Origin: Blepharisma stoltei
Taxonomy: Eukaryota; Ciliophora; Heterotrichea; Heterotrichida; Blepharismidae
NCBI GenBank assembly: GCA_914767885.1
Contig: CAJZBQ010000043.1
Span: forward strand, 372,001 to 436,000
Reading direction: 5' to 3'
DNA length: 64,000 nt
Made by a program: the position numbers and the translations under genes. The notes beneath the pieces are model-generated. The model had not been told where the DNA came from and did not search any database. It saw only the letters and a program-made list of their open reading frames with translations. Positions within the stretch are counted from its first letter, which is position 1. Each line of letters starts with the position of its first letter. Shown piece after piece: positions 13,561 to 24,189 of the stretch.

Positions 13561-15603
13561 ATGTCCAAAGTCTTTCCTGGAACCAACAAAGAACTATTCC
13601 TATCTGGGCCAAAGCAGCTAAATATTTGAAAATTACGAGCAAAAGAGCTGCAAAAGGAAGAGCCACGGCTCAGGAGTAACCCAGAATTCAAAAACGTGAA
13701 ATGTATTATTTTCCCTGACGATCATTTTATGACTTTTTGAAGAGTTATTTTATTTCTCTTATTATCATATACAATTTTTATTACTCCATATAGAATAAGC
13801 TTCGTAGAAGTTGACACTAAGAATTGGCAAATAGCAGATTTATTTGTTAATGCACTGTATTTTCTCGATGTTTTGATCAACAGTATTTTAGCTTATTATG
13901 ACAGTGAAATGAACGTAGTAACCTCCAATAAAAAGATTTTTCTTAATTATTTAGCAGGGTGGATGCTGATTGATTTATGCTCTTGCATCCCAATAGACAT
14001 GATAACAGAAACCGATAAAAATTACTCTGGATTAGTCAGGCTAAGCAGACTTCCAAGATTATACAAATTAGTGAAGCTGACCAAAATGATTCGTCTTGCG
14101 AAGGTTGGGAAAATGAAAAATAAGGTTGCAAGGTATATGAGTAACCTATTAAAAATAGATGCTGCATTAGAAAGGCTTTTTTGGCTTATTATCACCTTTC
14201 TCATCCTTATTCATATTTTAGCCTGCCTGTGAGGGTTTATAGGACAAATCATGCTTCTTGAAACTGACAAAAATTGGATAATGCAAGGAAATTTCCAAGA
14301 TCTAGAAATGTTTGACTTATATATTTGTGCAGTTTATTGAGCTGTGACCACATTAACTACTGTTGGATATGGAGATATCCACGCTTGGAATCTATATGAA
14401 AGGATAGTTTCCTGCGCTGTAATGATTATAGGCATTTTTATTTATTCTACTTTTATTAGTTCTTTATCCAATATCTTGACAAACACTGATACCCTTGAGT
14501 CTAAGCTAGAAAAAAAAAGAGACATAGTAAATAATTTAGCAAAACAATATAATATCACTCCAGAGTTCCATAGCAGACTTATAGATGCTATTGAATATTA
14601 TCAAAGGCATGACAGGACTGACTTAGACTCATTGATTGAGGATTTGCCAATTAATCTTAGAACACAGTTGCTTATTGTGATCTATAAGAAAATCCTCGAA
14701 AATAATGCATTTTTTGAAAATAAGCAGCCGCAGTTTGTGGCGTATATAGCGCCACTTCTGAAGCCTTTCAGAGTAGAAGAAGGAGACCATATTTACAAAG
14801 CTGGAGAAGTTGCTGCTGATATTTATTTTATAGTGAAAGGAGAAGTCGTGATGGTAGCTGATTACGAAGACAATACCAAAATTCCTTTTAATATATTAAA
14901 AGAAGGCTATTACTTTGGAGAAACTGATTTTTTACTAAATGAAGAGCGGGAGCACTCATATAGCGTTAAAGCACTAAAGAGGACTGAACTATTGGTCCTC
15001 CCAGGCGATGATTTTGAAAATGCTTTAAGAAATTTTGAAGAAGACGGGCTAAGTGTATTGATGTTAGCAAAAGAGAGATATAATAGACTTAAAGAAAAAG
15101 AAGAAGAAGCTATCGAGGAATATAAGAATAAAAGAAGAATCAAACGATTTCAAAGCTTCCCGGTTATGACTCCTATCTCGAAAAAAGACCTTTTAAAAAT
15201 TATCCAGAAAACTCAAGAAGAAAAAGATGATGACAAAATGACAGTAAATGAAGAAGAAGATTTCAGGAAAGAAAATGAATATTTAATTCCTGGAGAAAAT
15301 AAGGACTTCGATATGCTAGGGGAATCTTGAAAAAGTCAAAGTTCTCAAAATTCTTTGAGTAGGAATAAATCGATTTTTAATTCGATTTTAGAAGAAAGAT
15401 ATGGAAATAGTGAAAAAGAAGATGAAGTTGAGAAAAAAATAGAGAGATTGGAGGAAACTATCATGTGTGTCAAAGAAACAGTTATGAGTTTGTGTAGAAT
15501 ACACGGATGCCAAATACCGAAAGGAATGATGGAATATAGTGCTCCAGTTTCTAGAACTGGAAGCGCTGTGAGTTATGATGCAAAATTAAATGTACTTCAG
15601 TAA
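13561..15603 (+). CDS. Cyclic-nucleotide-gated / KCNH-type potassium channel
   Basis: 680 residues once TGA is read as Trp (13738, 14230, 14338, 15328). After a short cytosolic N-terminus come six membrane segments. S4 is the Arg/Lys-rich stretch RLSRLPRLYKLVKLTKMIRL near residues 158-178, and the pore carries the K+ filter TVGYGD near residue 267. A C-linker follows, then a cyclic-nucleotide-binding fold near 400-510 (EEGDHIYKAGE, FGETDFLL) and an acidic, probably disordered tail. The domain order is that of eukaryotic CNG/KCNH channels, of which ciliates have many. It likely sits in the surface or ciliary membrane and controls swimming or contraction (inference). Start is ATG 13561, the first Met giving a complete S1. 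Confidence 0.9.
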
Positions 15604-15827
15604 ATAAATCAGAGTTAGTTTTCTATAAGGCAAAATAAAAAATATTTATCAAGTTTCAGCATTGAAGCTAATACAAGATATTATTTTAATTTGAGATATT
15701 TAATTTGCTTTGGGAATAAAATTTGTCCAAGAGAAATGAAAAATAATTATTTAGGTTTAAAATACAAATCAATTAACATTGAAAATACGTAGTTTCGATT
15801 CTAAATTGATTCAAAATTTGTTATAAA

Positions 15828-16526
15828 ATGGCTCAAAATTATGATCCCGCTTTAACAGTAGCTGATTTAGAAGGTTTACGCTCCTCAGAAAGCTCAGTGG
15901 AACCTCCCCAAGAGCTAACTTTAAAACCATTATCCAACTCAAATGAACTCTCAAGTTCTCTCCCTTCAATTTTAAAAAAAAGGTCATCAGCTCTTTCATC
16001 TGAATCTAAGAAAGTTTTATTTTCTGAGCCTGAGCTAATAGTGGTCAACGAAATTTCTTCAGAAACTCAAAAAAAGCCTGAAACTGTTATAAGCTCTAGC
16101 ACCTGTGCTTCAAGCAATCAAGAAATCCCTATAGATCCATGCGAAAGCAAAGAGGAGAGCTTAAATACCTTATCAATGCTCAGTTTTCACAAATCCCTTG
16201 CTACAGATAGTTTAGCTGTAAACTCCAAACTGGAATCTGAAGGAATTCTAAATAAACCTTTAAGCCAAAGAAAAGAAACATCAAGTTACCTCGATATGAG
16301 ATGAAAAACAAATTCCATAATAAATCGGCATAGTGAAACAAAGCGTTTTGATATGTGTGCAAGTGAGGTTTTTAGAAAAAAATTAAATGCTTATTATATT
16401 AAAGACATGAAAAGAATTTTAAATCAGCAAGTTTATGAGCTAAGAAACCCAGCTGAGCCTGAAGCATGATCATATATGGGTGAAAAAAATAGTTCGAGCA
16501 GCAGTTTTAGTAGATTAAATTATTAA
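15828..16526 (+). CDS. Hypothetical Ser-rich disordered protein with RVxF-like motif
   Basis: 232 residues, TGA read as Trp at 16302 and 16467, stop TAA. The sequence is Ser/Glu-rich and low in hydrophobics. SILKKR followed by KKVLFSEP near residues 45-67 resembles SILK plus RVxF docking motifs of protein phosphatase 1 partners, so a PP1 regulator is possible but unproved. The C-terminal 60 residues are more ordered and basic. ATG is preceded immediately by TTATAAA. Confidence 0.65.
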
Positions 16527-16581
16527 AATATAATTATAGATGTGATTAAAAGTTAAAACCGAATTTTAAAATATAAGGAAA

Positions 16582-17508
16582 ATGGCTTTGAGATACAGAA
16601 GGCTAAGATCTGGAGCCATGATGCCAATTATTGGATTTGGAACTTATAAACTTAAAGGTGAAGAATGCTATAATGCAGTAAAGTCAGCTGTCTTAGATGC
16701 TGGATATAGACATATTGACACAGCAACTATGTATAAAAATGAAGCTGATATTGGTAGAGCATTAAAAGATATTTTCGCTTCAGGAATTCGTCGAGAAGAC
16801 CTATTTATTACTACAAAGCTCTGGTGCAGCGACCATTCTCCTGAAAGAATTTCTCAAAAATTTCAAGAATCCTTAGATTCTTTAGGACTAGATTATATAG
16901 ATCTCTATTTAATCCATAAGCCTTTTTCTGTGGCAGGCTGTGAAGACTATCCAAATGGCGACACTTTTGAGCTTTCCTATATTCCTACTACTGCAGTTTG
17001 AGCTGAATTAGAAAAATTAGTAGACAGGGGCTTGATAATTGACTTAGGAATTTCAAACGTTCCCGCAGCATTGCTTTTAGAAATATATTCATCAAGTAGA
17101 ATTAAACCTTCTGTAGTTCAAAATGAGCTTCATCCTTATAACACATCAGAAAATATCATCAAATTTTGCAAAAAACTGGGAATTCAGTATCAAGGCTATG
17201 GTTCTCTTGGAGGTTTCAATTATAAACATGACCATCAATTGACTCCATTGATTGAGCATCCAGTTATACAGGAAATTGCATTAAAATATGGAAAAAGCTG
17301 TGCAAATATCCTATTAAACTGAAGCCTGAGCCAAGAAGCATGCATTATTCCAAAATCTGCACAATTAGAAAGGCAAATTGAGAACTTAACTGCAATTGAA
17401 TACAAAATGGAAGAAGACGATATAAAGAGAATTTCTCAGCTTAACCAAAATCTTCGATTTTATGGAGTAGCCTTATTAGTAAAAGCAGGTATCCCTTTAT
17501 ATGACTAA
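16582..17508 (+). CDS. Aldo/keto reductase
   Basis: 308 residues, two TGA codons (16999, 17320) read as Trp. NAD(P)H-dependent carbonyl reductase of the AKR family: a (beta/alpha)8 barrel with the catalytic tetrad in the expected order, Asp46 (HIDTA), Tyr51 (TMYKNE), Lys79 (TTKLW) and His112 (LIHKP). The AKR signature GISN and the C-terminal IPKSA cofactor loop are present. Length matches the family. Cytosolic; substrate cannot be told. It starts 56 bp after the preceding stop. Confidence 0.92.
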
Positions 17509-17668
17509 AAATTAAGGATTATTTATTAACCTATAATTAAGAAACCCAAGCCAAAAATGGTGACTCATATGTGTCAGAAAGCTGAATTTTTTGTTTTTAT
17601 TTATTTTTTTTATGTGAGTTTATCCATGATTTTATTAATTTTGATTTTCATATAAAATTCAATTTCTA

Positions 17669-19201
17669 ATGAAAATTTTGCCTCTTCTAATAAGCTCGGC
17701 CCTTGCTTATGATATCAATACAGAAGAAGATGGTAAAACCTTTGGCTACGGAACTTTATATTCTATGGTTCCGCTATGAACGCTAATGCTACTCTTAGTG
17801 CTACTTTTTCACTGAAATCGCAGCCAATTACTAGGTGGATTTATCCAATTAGTTACGTTTTTCCAATTCGCGCGATACGTGCCTTTAATGAATTTTTCAA
17901 CGTCAGTATTCTATGGTTCTTTTTGGAAACAAATTGTTTACTTTTTTCAGGCTTATATTTATTATGAAGATTCAGATGTAAAGCCATACCAACCTCATTT
18001 TGAATATATGGAAATTAAATCAGTTTTAATTTTGTATAATGCACAAGAATATTTTGTTATATTATTGCTATGCCTAATGATTTTAACCTTTTTGCCATTC
18101 ATACAAAAGTCGTTGCAGGAATCTAAGGCGAGATATTCAATTTTCTTTTGGTTTGTTGTTGCTTCATGTATGGATTTAAACTTTTACAGTTTTTTGACTA
18201 TCCAAAATGTAGATTCTGCTACTCACTTAATGATAATAAGTGCAATTTTATCAGGGATTTGTTTAGTAAATCTCTTTGTAATATTTTGCTTAATGGTATA
18301 CTCTGCATTCACAAATGATTTTAAAGGATATTTTAGCTTATTTTTTAAAGAATTTAAAAAAAAATCAGTATGAATGCACTTATACTACCCATTATCTATG
18401 CTAAAACGAATTATCTTCGGCATACTTTTAGTCTTTGCTTATGAGTATAAGTATTATCAGTGTTTTACGATGATATCACTTGAATTATGCATAAGTATTT
18501 TTTATTTAGTATTATATTTACTTATATCTCTACCTTATATATCTTTAAGAAATACCATAATTACTATCTGTTATCATTTATTTGAAATCATATTTCTAAT
18601 CATCCCAATTCTATATGAAAAATCCTATTGAAGCCAGGAAAATGTAAACATTTTAACACTTTCTATATGTTGGGCAGGCTTTTTATTAATAGTTTTGAGG
18701 TTTTCCTTAGATATTGTCATATTAGAAAGCGAAAGGTCCAAAGTCGACCTAAATGATATATCAATTGATGAGAGATCTGCCAATGTTATCACATTGGAAC
18801 CACTTTCTCACATAAATGAAGCTGACATTACTGATAGTTTTGAATATCCCAGAAATAAACATTTAAAGCATGAAAGCATAAATAAGCCTGCATCATATCT
18901 TAATCCAAATGAAATCAAAGAGTTCTCAATGCATACAAGGAATAACTCTACTGATATGAGCATGATGTATCCATCGCAAAGGCCATCTGTTGAGTACAGA
19001 CACAATCCTTTATATCAAATGCATTTAACCCCAGAACTTTCGATGGAGAATAATGATATTCCACAGATTATAACTTTAGCGATCCCAGAAGTCCTAGATG
19101 AGCCAGTAAATAATTCATCTAGCCCCAAGCAAAGCTTAATGCAAAATAGACTGAAGAAAATCAAAACTTTTAATCTGAACAACTTGACAGTAAAAAATTA
19201 A
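17669..19201 (+). CDS. Hypothetical polytopic membrane protein with signal peptide
   Basis: 510 residues with TGA read as Trp (17776, 17812, 18371, 18629). It opens with a signal-peptide-like MKILPLLISSALA, then about eight hydrophobic helices up to residue about 350, and a hydrophilic Ser/Asn-rich cytosolic tail. No family recognised; the plan resembles the many TRP-like or 7-8 TM orphan proteins of ciliates. Its stop lies 32 bp from the convergent RING-like gene. Confidence 0.75.
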
Positions 19202-19233
19202 AAATAATTACATAATTCTTGAAAATATTAAAT

Positions 19234-20115
19234 TTATACCAAATTTAATGTCAAAGCATTTGACTCTCTCCAAATAAAAGCATCTACAAAACCGATCATT
19301 AAACTATGATCCAACTCTCTCCCTTTACACGCAAAAGTCCCTTTCACTGGAGTTCTTCTCAAAATCAAGTCATATATGTCTTGAATGCAAAATTCTCCAG
19401 ACGTTTCGAACCCAAAACTAAGTTCTCCAACCACAATTCTGAACACTGTGGTCTTTTTGTAATTGAATAATTTTCTTTGTCTCTCCTGGCTTTCCTGCAT
19501 ATTCATTGTAGAAAGGCTGTTTATTAACTCATATGCTTTGTCCAGTCTCGGGGATGCAATTGGATAACTATAAAGTATATAAAAAATAAATGCCTGAAGA
19601 ATCCTATTCGGGATATATGATTCTATATCTTTACCACAAGGACATTTTTTATTGCCCTCTTTAAGCCACCTGGCAATACAGAGTTTACAAACTAAATAAA
19701 AATTACAGTTATGGAAGCAGCCTGATAGTAAAAAAGGTTTTCTGAGGACCCCACCGCATAACCCACAGCTAATTTCCTGAGAAATTTCAGAAGCTCTGAA
19801 CTTAAGCTTGTCAAAACAAACTCCAAAATTTTTAATTGTTTGATTATTTTTCAAAGCCTGTATTTTTTTGCTGGCAAAAGCTGAGTTTTTTAAACGCATT
19901 TCCATAAAACTTATTCTGTTGGCAGCTTCACCTAGGGAATTCTCTATTTTATGTTGAGGTTGTCCTAGCTCAAATTCATCAACTACTTGAAAGAGAATTT
20001 CTGAAGTTATAGGAGCAAGAGAGCTTACAAAAATCCCATCAGCCTCTTCTGTCTCACTTTCTGGCGCAAAATTCATAATCTCAAGAGAGTGAACACTTTT
20101 AGAAGGGTATTCCAT
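19234..20115 (-). CDS. RING-type zinc-finger protein
   Basis: 293 residues. A RING-like cluster around residues 117-165 has CGLC, CFHNCNFYLVCKLC and KKCPCG spacing, compatible with a U-box/RING-type E3 ubiquitin ligase, although the ligands are not in textbook order. Flanking regions are helical. The C-terminal hundred residues (FRIVVGELSFGFETSGEF) look folded but are not recognised. Function as an E3 is inferred from the cysteine pattern only. Confidence 0.65.
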   Translation of the reverse strand: MEYPSKSVHSLEIMNFAPESETEEADGIFVSSLAPITSEILFQVVDEFELGQPQHKIENSLGEAANRISFMEMRLKNSAFASKKIQALKNNQTIKNFGVCFDKLKFRASEISQEISCGLCGGVLRKPFLLSGCFHNCNFYLVCKLCIARWLKEGNKKCPCGKDIESYIPNRILQAFIFYILYSYPIASPRLDKAYELINSLSTMNMQESQERQRKLFNYKKTTVFRIVVGELSFGFETSGEFCIQDIYDLILRRTPVKGTFACKGRELDHSLMIGFVDAFIWRESNALTLNLV

Positions 20116-20929
20116 TTATTCAGCTAATATAATACAACGAAAATTCTTTTATAAATAAAGCAATTATTTTTCTCTTAAAGTTTATGAAATGCTGTCAACA
20201 AAAATTTATCACGAAATGGCAATGGATATTAATTAATTTCATTGTCTTTTTCTGTTGATAAAAATAGTGTATTTCATTAGATTTTTATGTAAAAAGCCAG
20301 GCGAATTAAAAGCCTTAATGACTAAATATAGTTCTCATATATTTATATCAATCTAAGCTATCAGAAAAACAATTAGATCAAGGAGCTTTTCACTTTATAA
20401 TTAAGAAATCTATATGTTAAGCTAACTTCATAGCAGTGTCCAAAAATGTTAGTAAAACAAATTTTTATTGATTAGAATGGAAGATAAGCTAGTTATTGTT
20501 TTACGGATATAAGGCTCAACCTCTAAAAATAGATTAACTGCAATAACAAATTATCTTTATATCCTAAAGAATTAGAAATTTCTTAATAGCTTTGTTTTTA
20601 TTATGAATTTCTTAATAGACTTAAATTATAAAAATCTAATTATTATCTCCAAAATCAAAATGAAATTTTAGATTGAAATTATATTTGGCTGTATGCATTA
20701 CTGGATTTGAAAGATAAATAAATACAGATAAATTGATAGAAATTGAGAGGTCTTTATTTCACTTTTGAGTAAAATTTTGCAAAATAGAATCTTAAAAAAT
20801 TCTAGATGCAGAACTTTAGTAAGGTGAAATATTTATAATTGGCTATATCTTATCTGTTTTTAAATGGTCCCTTTTTCACTATTTAAAAGTAATTTATTCC
20901 TAACTGTCTGTCTTAAGAAATTGCTAAAT
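20116..20929. other. Intergenic, no gene seen
   Basis: About 810 bp, AT-rich, between the start of the RING-like gene and the stop of CCT2. A short sequence (AATTTCTTAATAG) repeats within it; nothing else stands out. Confidence 0.5.
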
Positions 20930-22759
20930 TTAATATCCTTCTCTTCTTCTTGGGGCTGCTTTTACAATTTCGTCTACTCTTAATATCATTTCAGCTGCTT
21001 CTGAAGCTGCTAACAGTGCTTGTTCTTTAACTCTTAAGCATTCCTTAATGCCCAAATCTTCCATATTTCCGACGCATCCTCTACCTATATCAATTCCTGC
21101 TGTTGTATTCCCATTATGGATTTCAGCTCTTAATTGTGAGATGATTTCTGCGCTATCAAAACCACCGTTATCAGCTACAATCATTGGTAGCTTTCTTAGT
21201 GCTCGTCCGTAAGCTTCAATTGCTAATGATTTCTTGCCTGGGATTTGTCTTGCGAGTTCATCTGTAGCTTCAGCCATTCTTACTTCAGTATTGCCACCTC
21301 CATAGACAACTTTGGAATTTTTGATAGTTTGGATGAGGACACATAGGGCGTCGTGTAAGCTTCTTTCTGCTTCGTCTAATATGTGAGTGCTGGCACCTCT
21401 TAATACAATAGTGCTGGCTCTACCTTCATGGCAACCTTGGAATCTGATGACTTTGTCTTCGCCTATCATAATTTCATCAACTAGCTCACATGTTCCGAGC
21501 TTTGCAGATTCAGGGGTGTCAAATGTGGATAAAATATCAGCACCTAAGACAGATGAAAGTCTTTCAACACCATCAAAATCAGCGTGCTCAATAACCATTA
21601 CACCTTGCTCAGCCATCAGACTTTCAGGATAATCATAAATTAGCTGCCTATTAATAAATATGCTAGGCTTGTGTGCTAAGATTTTGTCGACTTTCCTTTT
21701 CATTTTTTCTCGTTCTGCTGCTTCAATTTCTGCAACTTTGTCAATAGAGTCAACCTTTACTTTTGAGCCAAAAATCTTGATTTTGTCATAATCCATAGGG
21801 GTATTTGCTACAAGAATTCTTGGGGTTATTTTCACTTTTGGAGATTTTGAAGCAATCTTTTTTTCCAAGATAAATCCGTCTGCTAAGAAAGAGTCTTTTA
21901 AGTTCCCACCAGCCTTCTTAATAATTTGAATAAGCTTCAAATCGTCACTTCCTTTAAGCCTTAAAACTGCATCTACAGCCAAATTAACGAAATGCTCTTT
22001 TTCTTGTACTAGCAATTTTGAGCTTAGAGTGGTTCCAGCGATACTTTCAAGATCCTTTCTGAAAACAGCTTCATCTTGTGAGTGATCCATTGCAATATCG
22101 AGAAGAGTTTTTCTTGCAGCTTCTTTAGCGAGTCTCCATCCTTGGATGATAATTTGAGGATGTATTTTTGCAATAACAAGCTGTTCAGCTTCTCTTACTT
22201 CCCTCCGTGAGCAAACAAAACTATTGATAATTAGTATGATGAAATCTCTAGCAATTTTTAAAACGGTATTGCATTTTGAAACTTAAATTTTGCAAACTAA
22301 ATTTATATTTGCTTTAAAATTATTTTTTTTAAATTTTCAAAATAAATTAAACCTCCTTTTTAAGTGAAAAAATTTTTTTTGTTCACTCACGAAGGGAGGA
22401 TTTAGCAATTCTCCGCCAAGAACAGCGACTGTAGTTGTCCCATCTCCTACTTCATCATCTTGGGTTTTTGAAATGTCAATTAAAATCTTGGCAGCTGCAT
22501 TATCAACGTAGACTGATTTTAGTATTGTTGCTCCATCATTTGTAACAGTGATTTTCTGCTCATTTGGGTCAGCACTTTTCAAGATCTTGTCCATTCCTTT
22601 CGGCCCAAGAGTTGTTTTGACAAGCTCAGAAATGGCAATGGCCCCTACAAAGGATGTAAGTCGAGCCATCTCTCCTTTGGACTCCTCTGCTTGTTCATCA
22701 AATATCTGAGGATTTACATTGCCAGCTTCATCTTGCCTGCCTGCGTAAGGTCCACTCAT
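20930..22759 (-). CDS. CCT2: T-complex chaperonin subunit beta (interrupted by IES 22198-22404)
   Basis: On the minus strand 22759-22405 joins 22197-20930 to give 540 residues, close to the 535 of the human subunit. It is an ATP-dependent folding subunit of the cytosolic CCT/TRiC ring, whose main clients are actin and tubulin. The ATP-site blocks [18 protein letters not shown] and DDEVGDGTT are present, as is the [10 protein letters not shown] block near the C-terminus. Beta-subunit identity rests on [20 protein letters not shown] and the [13 protein letters not shown] ending. The insert lies just after [15 protein letters not shown]; on removal the chain continues [14 protein letters not shown], as in other CCT2 proteins. 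Its start codon is 14 bp from the divergent phosphatase gene. Confidence 0.96.
22198..22404 (+). mobile_element. IES: internally shortened family-A MITE in CCT2
   Basis: 207 bp between TA at 22196 and TA at 22403. Left tip TTCCCTCCGTGAGCAAAC and right tip GTTCACTCACGAAGGGAGG are inverted. The inner direct repeat present in full copies is missing. Excision restores GGELL-REAEQ in the chaperonin. Confidence 0.92.
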
Positions 22760-22773
22760 ATTATTATTACAGT

Positions 22774-23235
22774 ATGTTCAATAGCATAGATCCAGACGAA
22801 ATAATCCCCAATCTTTACCTAGGAAGTATTGAAGCAGCCTGCGACTCTCGGCTATTACAGAGTCTAGGGATCAACATTATAATCCAAGTTTTAGAAGATC
22901 CAAGAGAATGCAGGGTTTTTGACCAATTTCAATACTATCAGATAAGGATTGGAGACTGGCCAACTGCAAATATCACGAAATATTTACCTAATGCTATTAG
23001 ATTTATACACAGAAATCTAAATGAAGGAAAAAAAATTTTTGTTCATTGCGTCGCCGGAGTTTCAAGGAGCGCGACGATTGTTATTGCGTATATGATGGCT
23101 TTGAGGAAATGAGAATATGAGGAAGCAATTAAGTATGTGAGGAGTAAAAGAAGTAGGGTAGCGCCTAATAATGGGTTTGAGATGCAGCTGAGATGTATTG
23201 AAAAAGAAATGCTGTATGAAGCTTTAGAATTTTAA
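22774..23235 (+). CDS. Atypical dual-specificity protein phosphatase
   Basis: 153 residues, TGA at 23110 read as Trp. It holds the cysteine phosphatase signature HCVAGVSRS, with nucleophile Cys92 and Arg98, and a likely general acid Asp61 in GDWPTANI. The size and NLYLGS opening fit small DUSPs that have little beyond the catalytic domain. Cytosolic or nuclear; substrate unknown. It is transcribed away from CCT2 with only 14 bp between the two start codons. Confidence 0.9.
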
Positions 23236-23357
23236 TAAGGAATGGGTTGCTGTTAGATTATTATAAGCTTTACTTTTTTGGTTATATTACCAATTTTACT
23301 TATTTTACTGTAAAAAATAACTGTGCTTCTAAAAGACAGTCATGTGTATCAAAAATT

Positions 23358-23705
23358 TTAATTAGAGCTACTATCAATATTTAACTGCAAAAATGATGCG
23401 GACTTTTCTGAATCTATTCGAGCTTTATATTCCCCAAGAAAATCAGGTCCAACAGAAACTAAGTAATTTTGTCCGTCATAATCAAGCAAGACGGACTCCA
23501 TATCTTCATTCAAATTTTTTATTCTTGTAGGCTGATCATCAAAATCTGAGTCAGTGATTGTTGCAATTAGCAGATCATAATCAGCTCCTACTTCATTTTT
23601 AGAGATTGAATAAGATCCTCCTTCATCTATTACCACTTCTTCTTCAGCCTCATTTTCAGATAGTAAACCTTGAATAAGTAAAGCTATTATAAGTAAGCCT
23701 TTCAT
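23358..23705 (-). CDS. Small secreted acidic protein, paralogue 1
   Basis: 115 residues: signal peptide MKGLLIIALLIQGLLS, then a strongly acidic body with DDQPTRI near residue 57 and a C-terminal SASFLQL. The same DDQPTRI block and ending occur in the gene at 27164-27562, so the two are paralogues. Family not recognised. Probably secreted or vesicular; a role in pellicle, cyst or granule content is possible but not shown. Confidence 0.7.
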   Translation of the reverse strand: MKGLLIIALLIQGLLSENEAEEEVVIDEGGSYSISKNEVGADYDLLIATITDSDFDDQPTRIKNLNEDMESVLLDYDGQNYLVSVGPDFLGEYKARIDSEKSASFLQLNIDSSSN

Positions 23706-24189
23706 GGAGAGTTTTCAGATTAATTATTCATAAATCCGTTAATCTAGATATCGTTAAACTCCTTTTTTGGTAAATTTTTTTGATGATTCATTTTTGCTGA
23801 TGCTAGATTATAGATAAACAACTTTCGGAGTCCGAAGACCCTTATTCCCAACCATATCGCATCGCTACTCAGCAAACGATTTTTCCGCTTATTAATCGTT
23901 TTGGCAGAACCTTGCACTCGCTTCCAAAAGTAAGAAGTTTTTGCCACCTTGCTGCATCCTATGCATAGGCTGCATTTCATGGAAATTTCCAAGTTAGAAT
24001 ATTCTGGTTTGCTGCTGATTAAAATTGAAGCTAGAAACCGAAGGTTCACATCAGACGTTGCACTCCCTTCCTCAAGCTCCTCACCACTGTCGGTTATCAG
24101 CTAAAGAATTTAGAGTTTAATCGACTCACCATACTATTTTGATGTATAAATCATTTATTATATCAATTACCCATTTTCGTTAGCAACCC
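23706..24189. other. Unusual GC-richer intergenic stretch with weak ORF
   Basis: About 480 bp upstream of the histidine-kinase-like gene. Its middle part (about 23770-24115) has more G+C than other spacers. A minus-strand frame ending at 23744 is open for about 120 codons but lacks an ATG after its upstream TAG. It could be a decayed retroposon or an exon of an unrecognised gene. No flanking repeats were found. Confidence 0.35.

Noticed and set aside
22337-22759. CCT2 N-terminal half as a separate truncated gene or pseudogene
   Set aside because: Removal of the TA-bounded MITE rejoins a full-length chaperonin of normal size.
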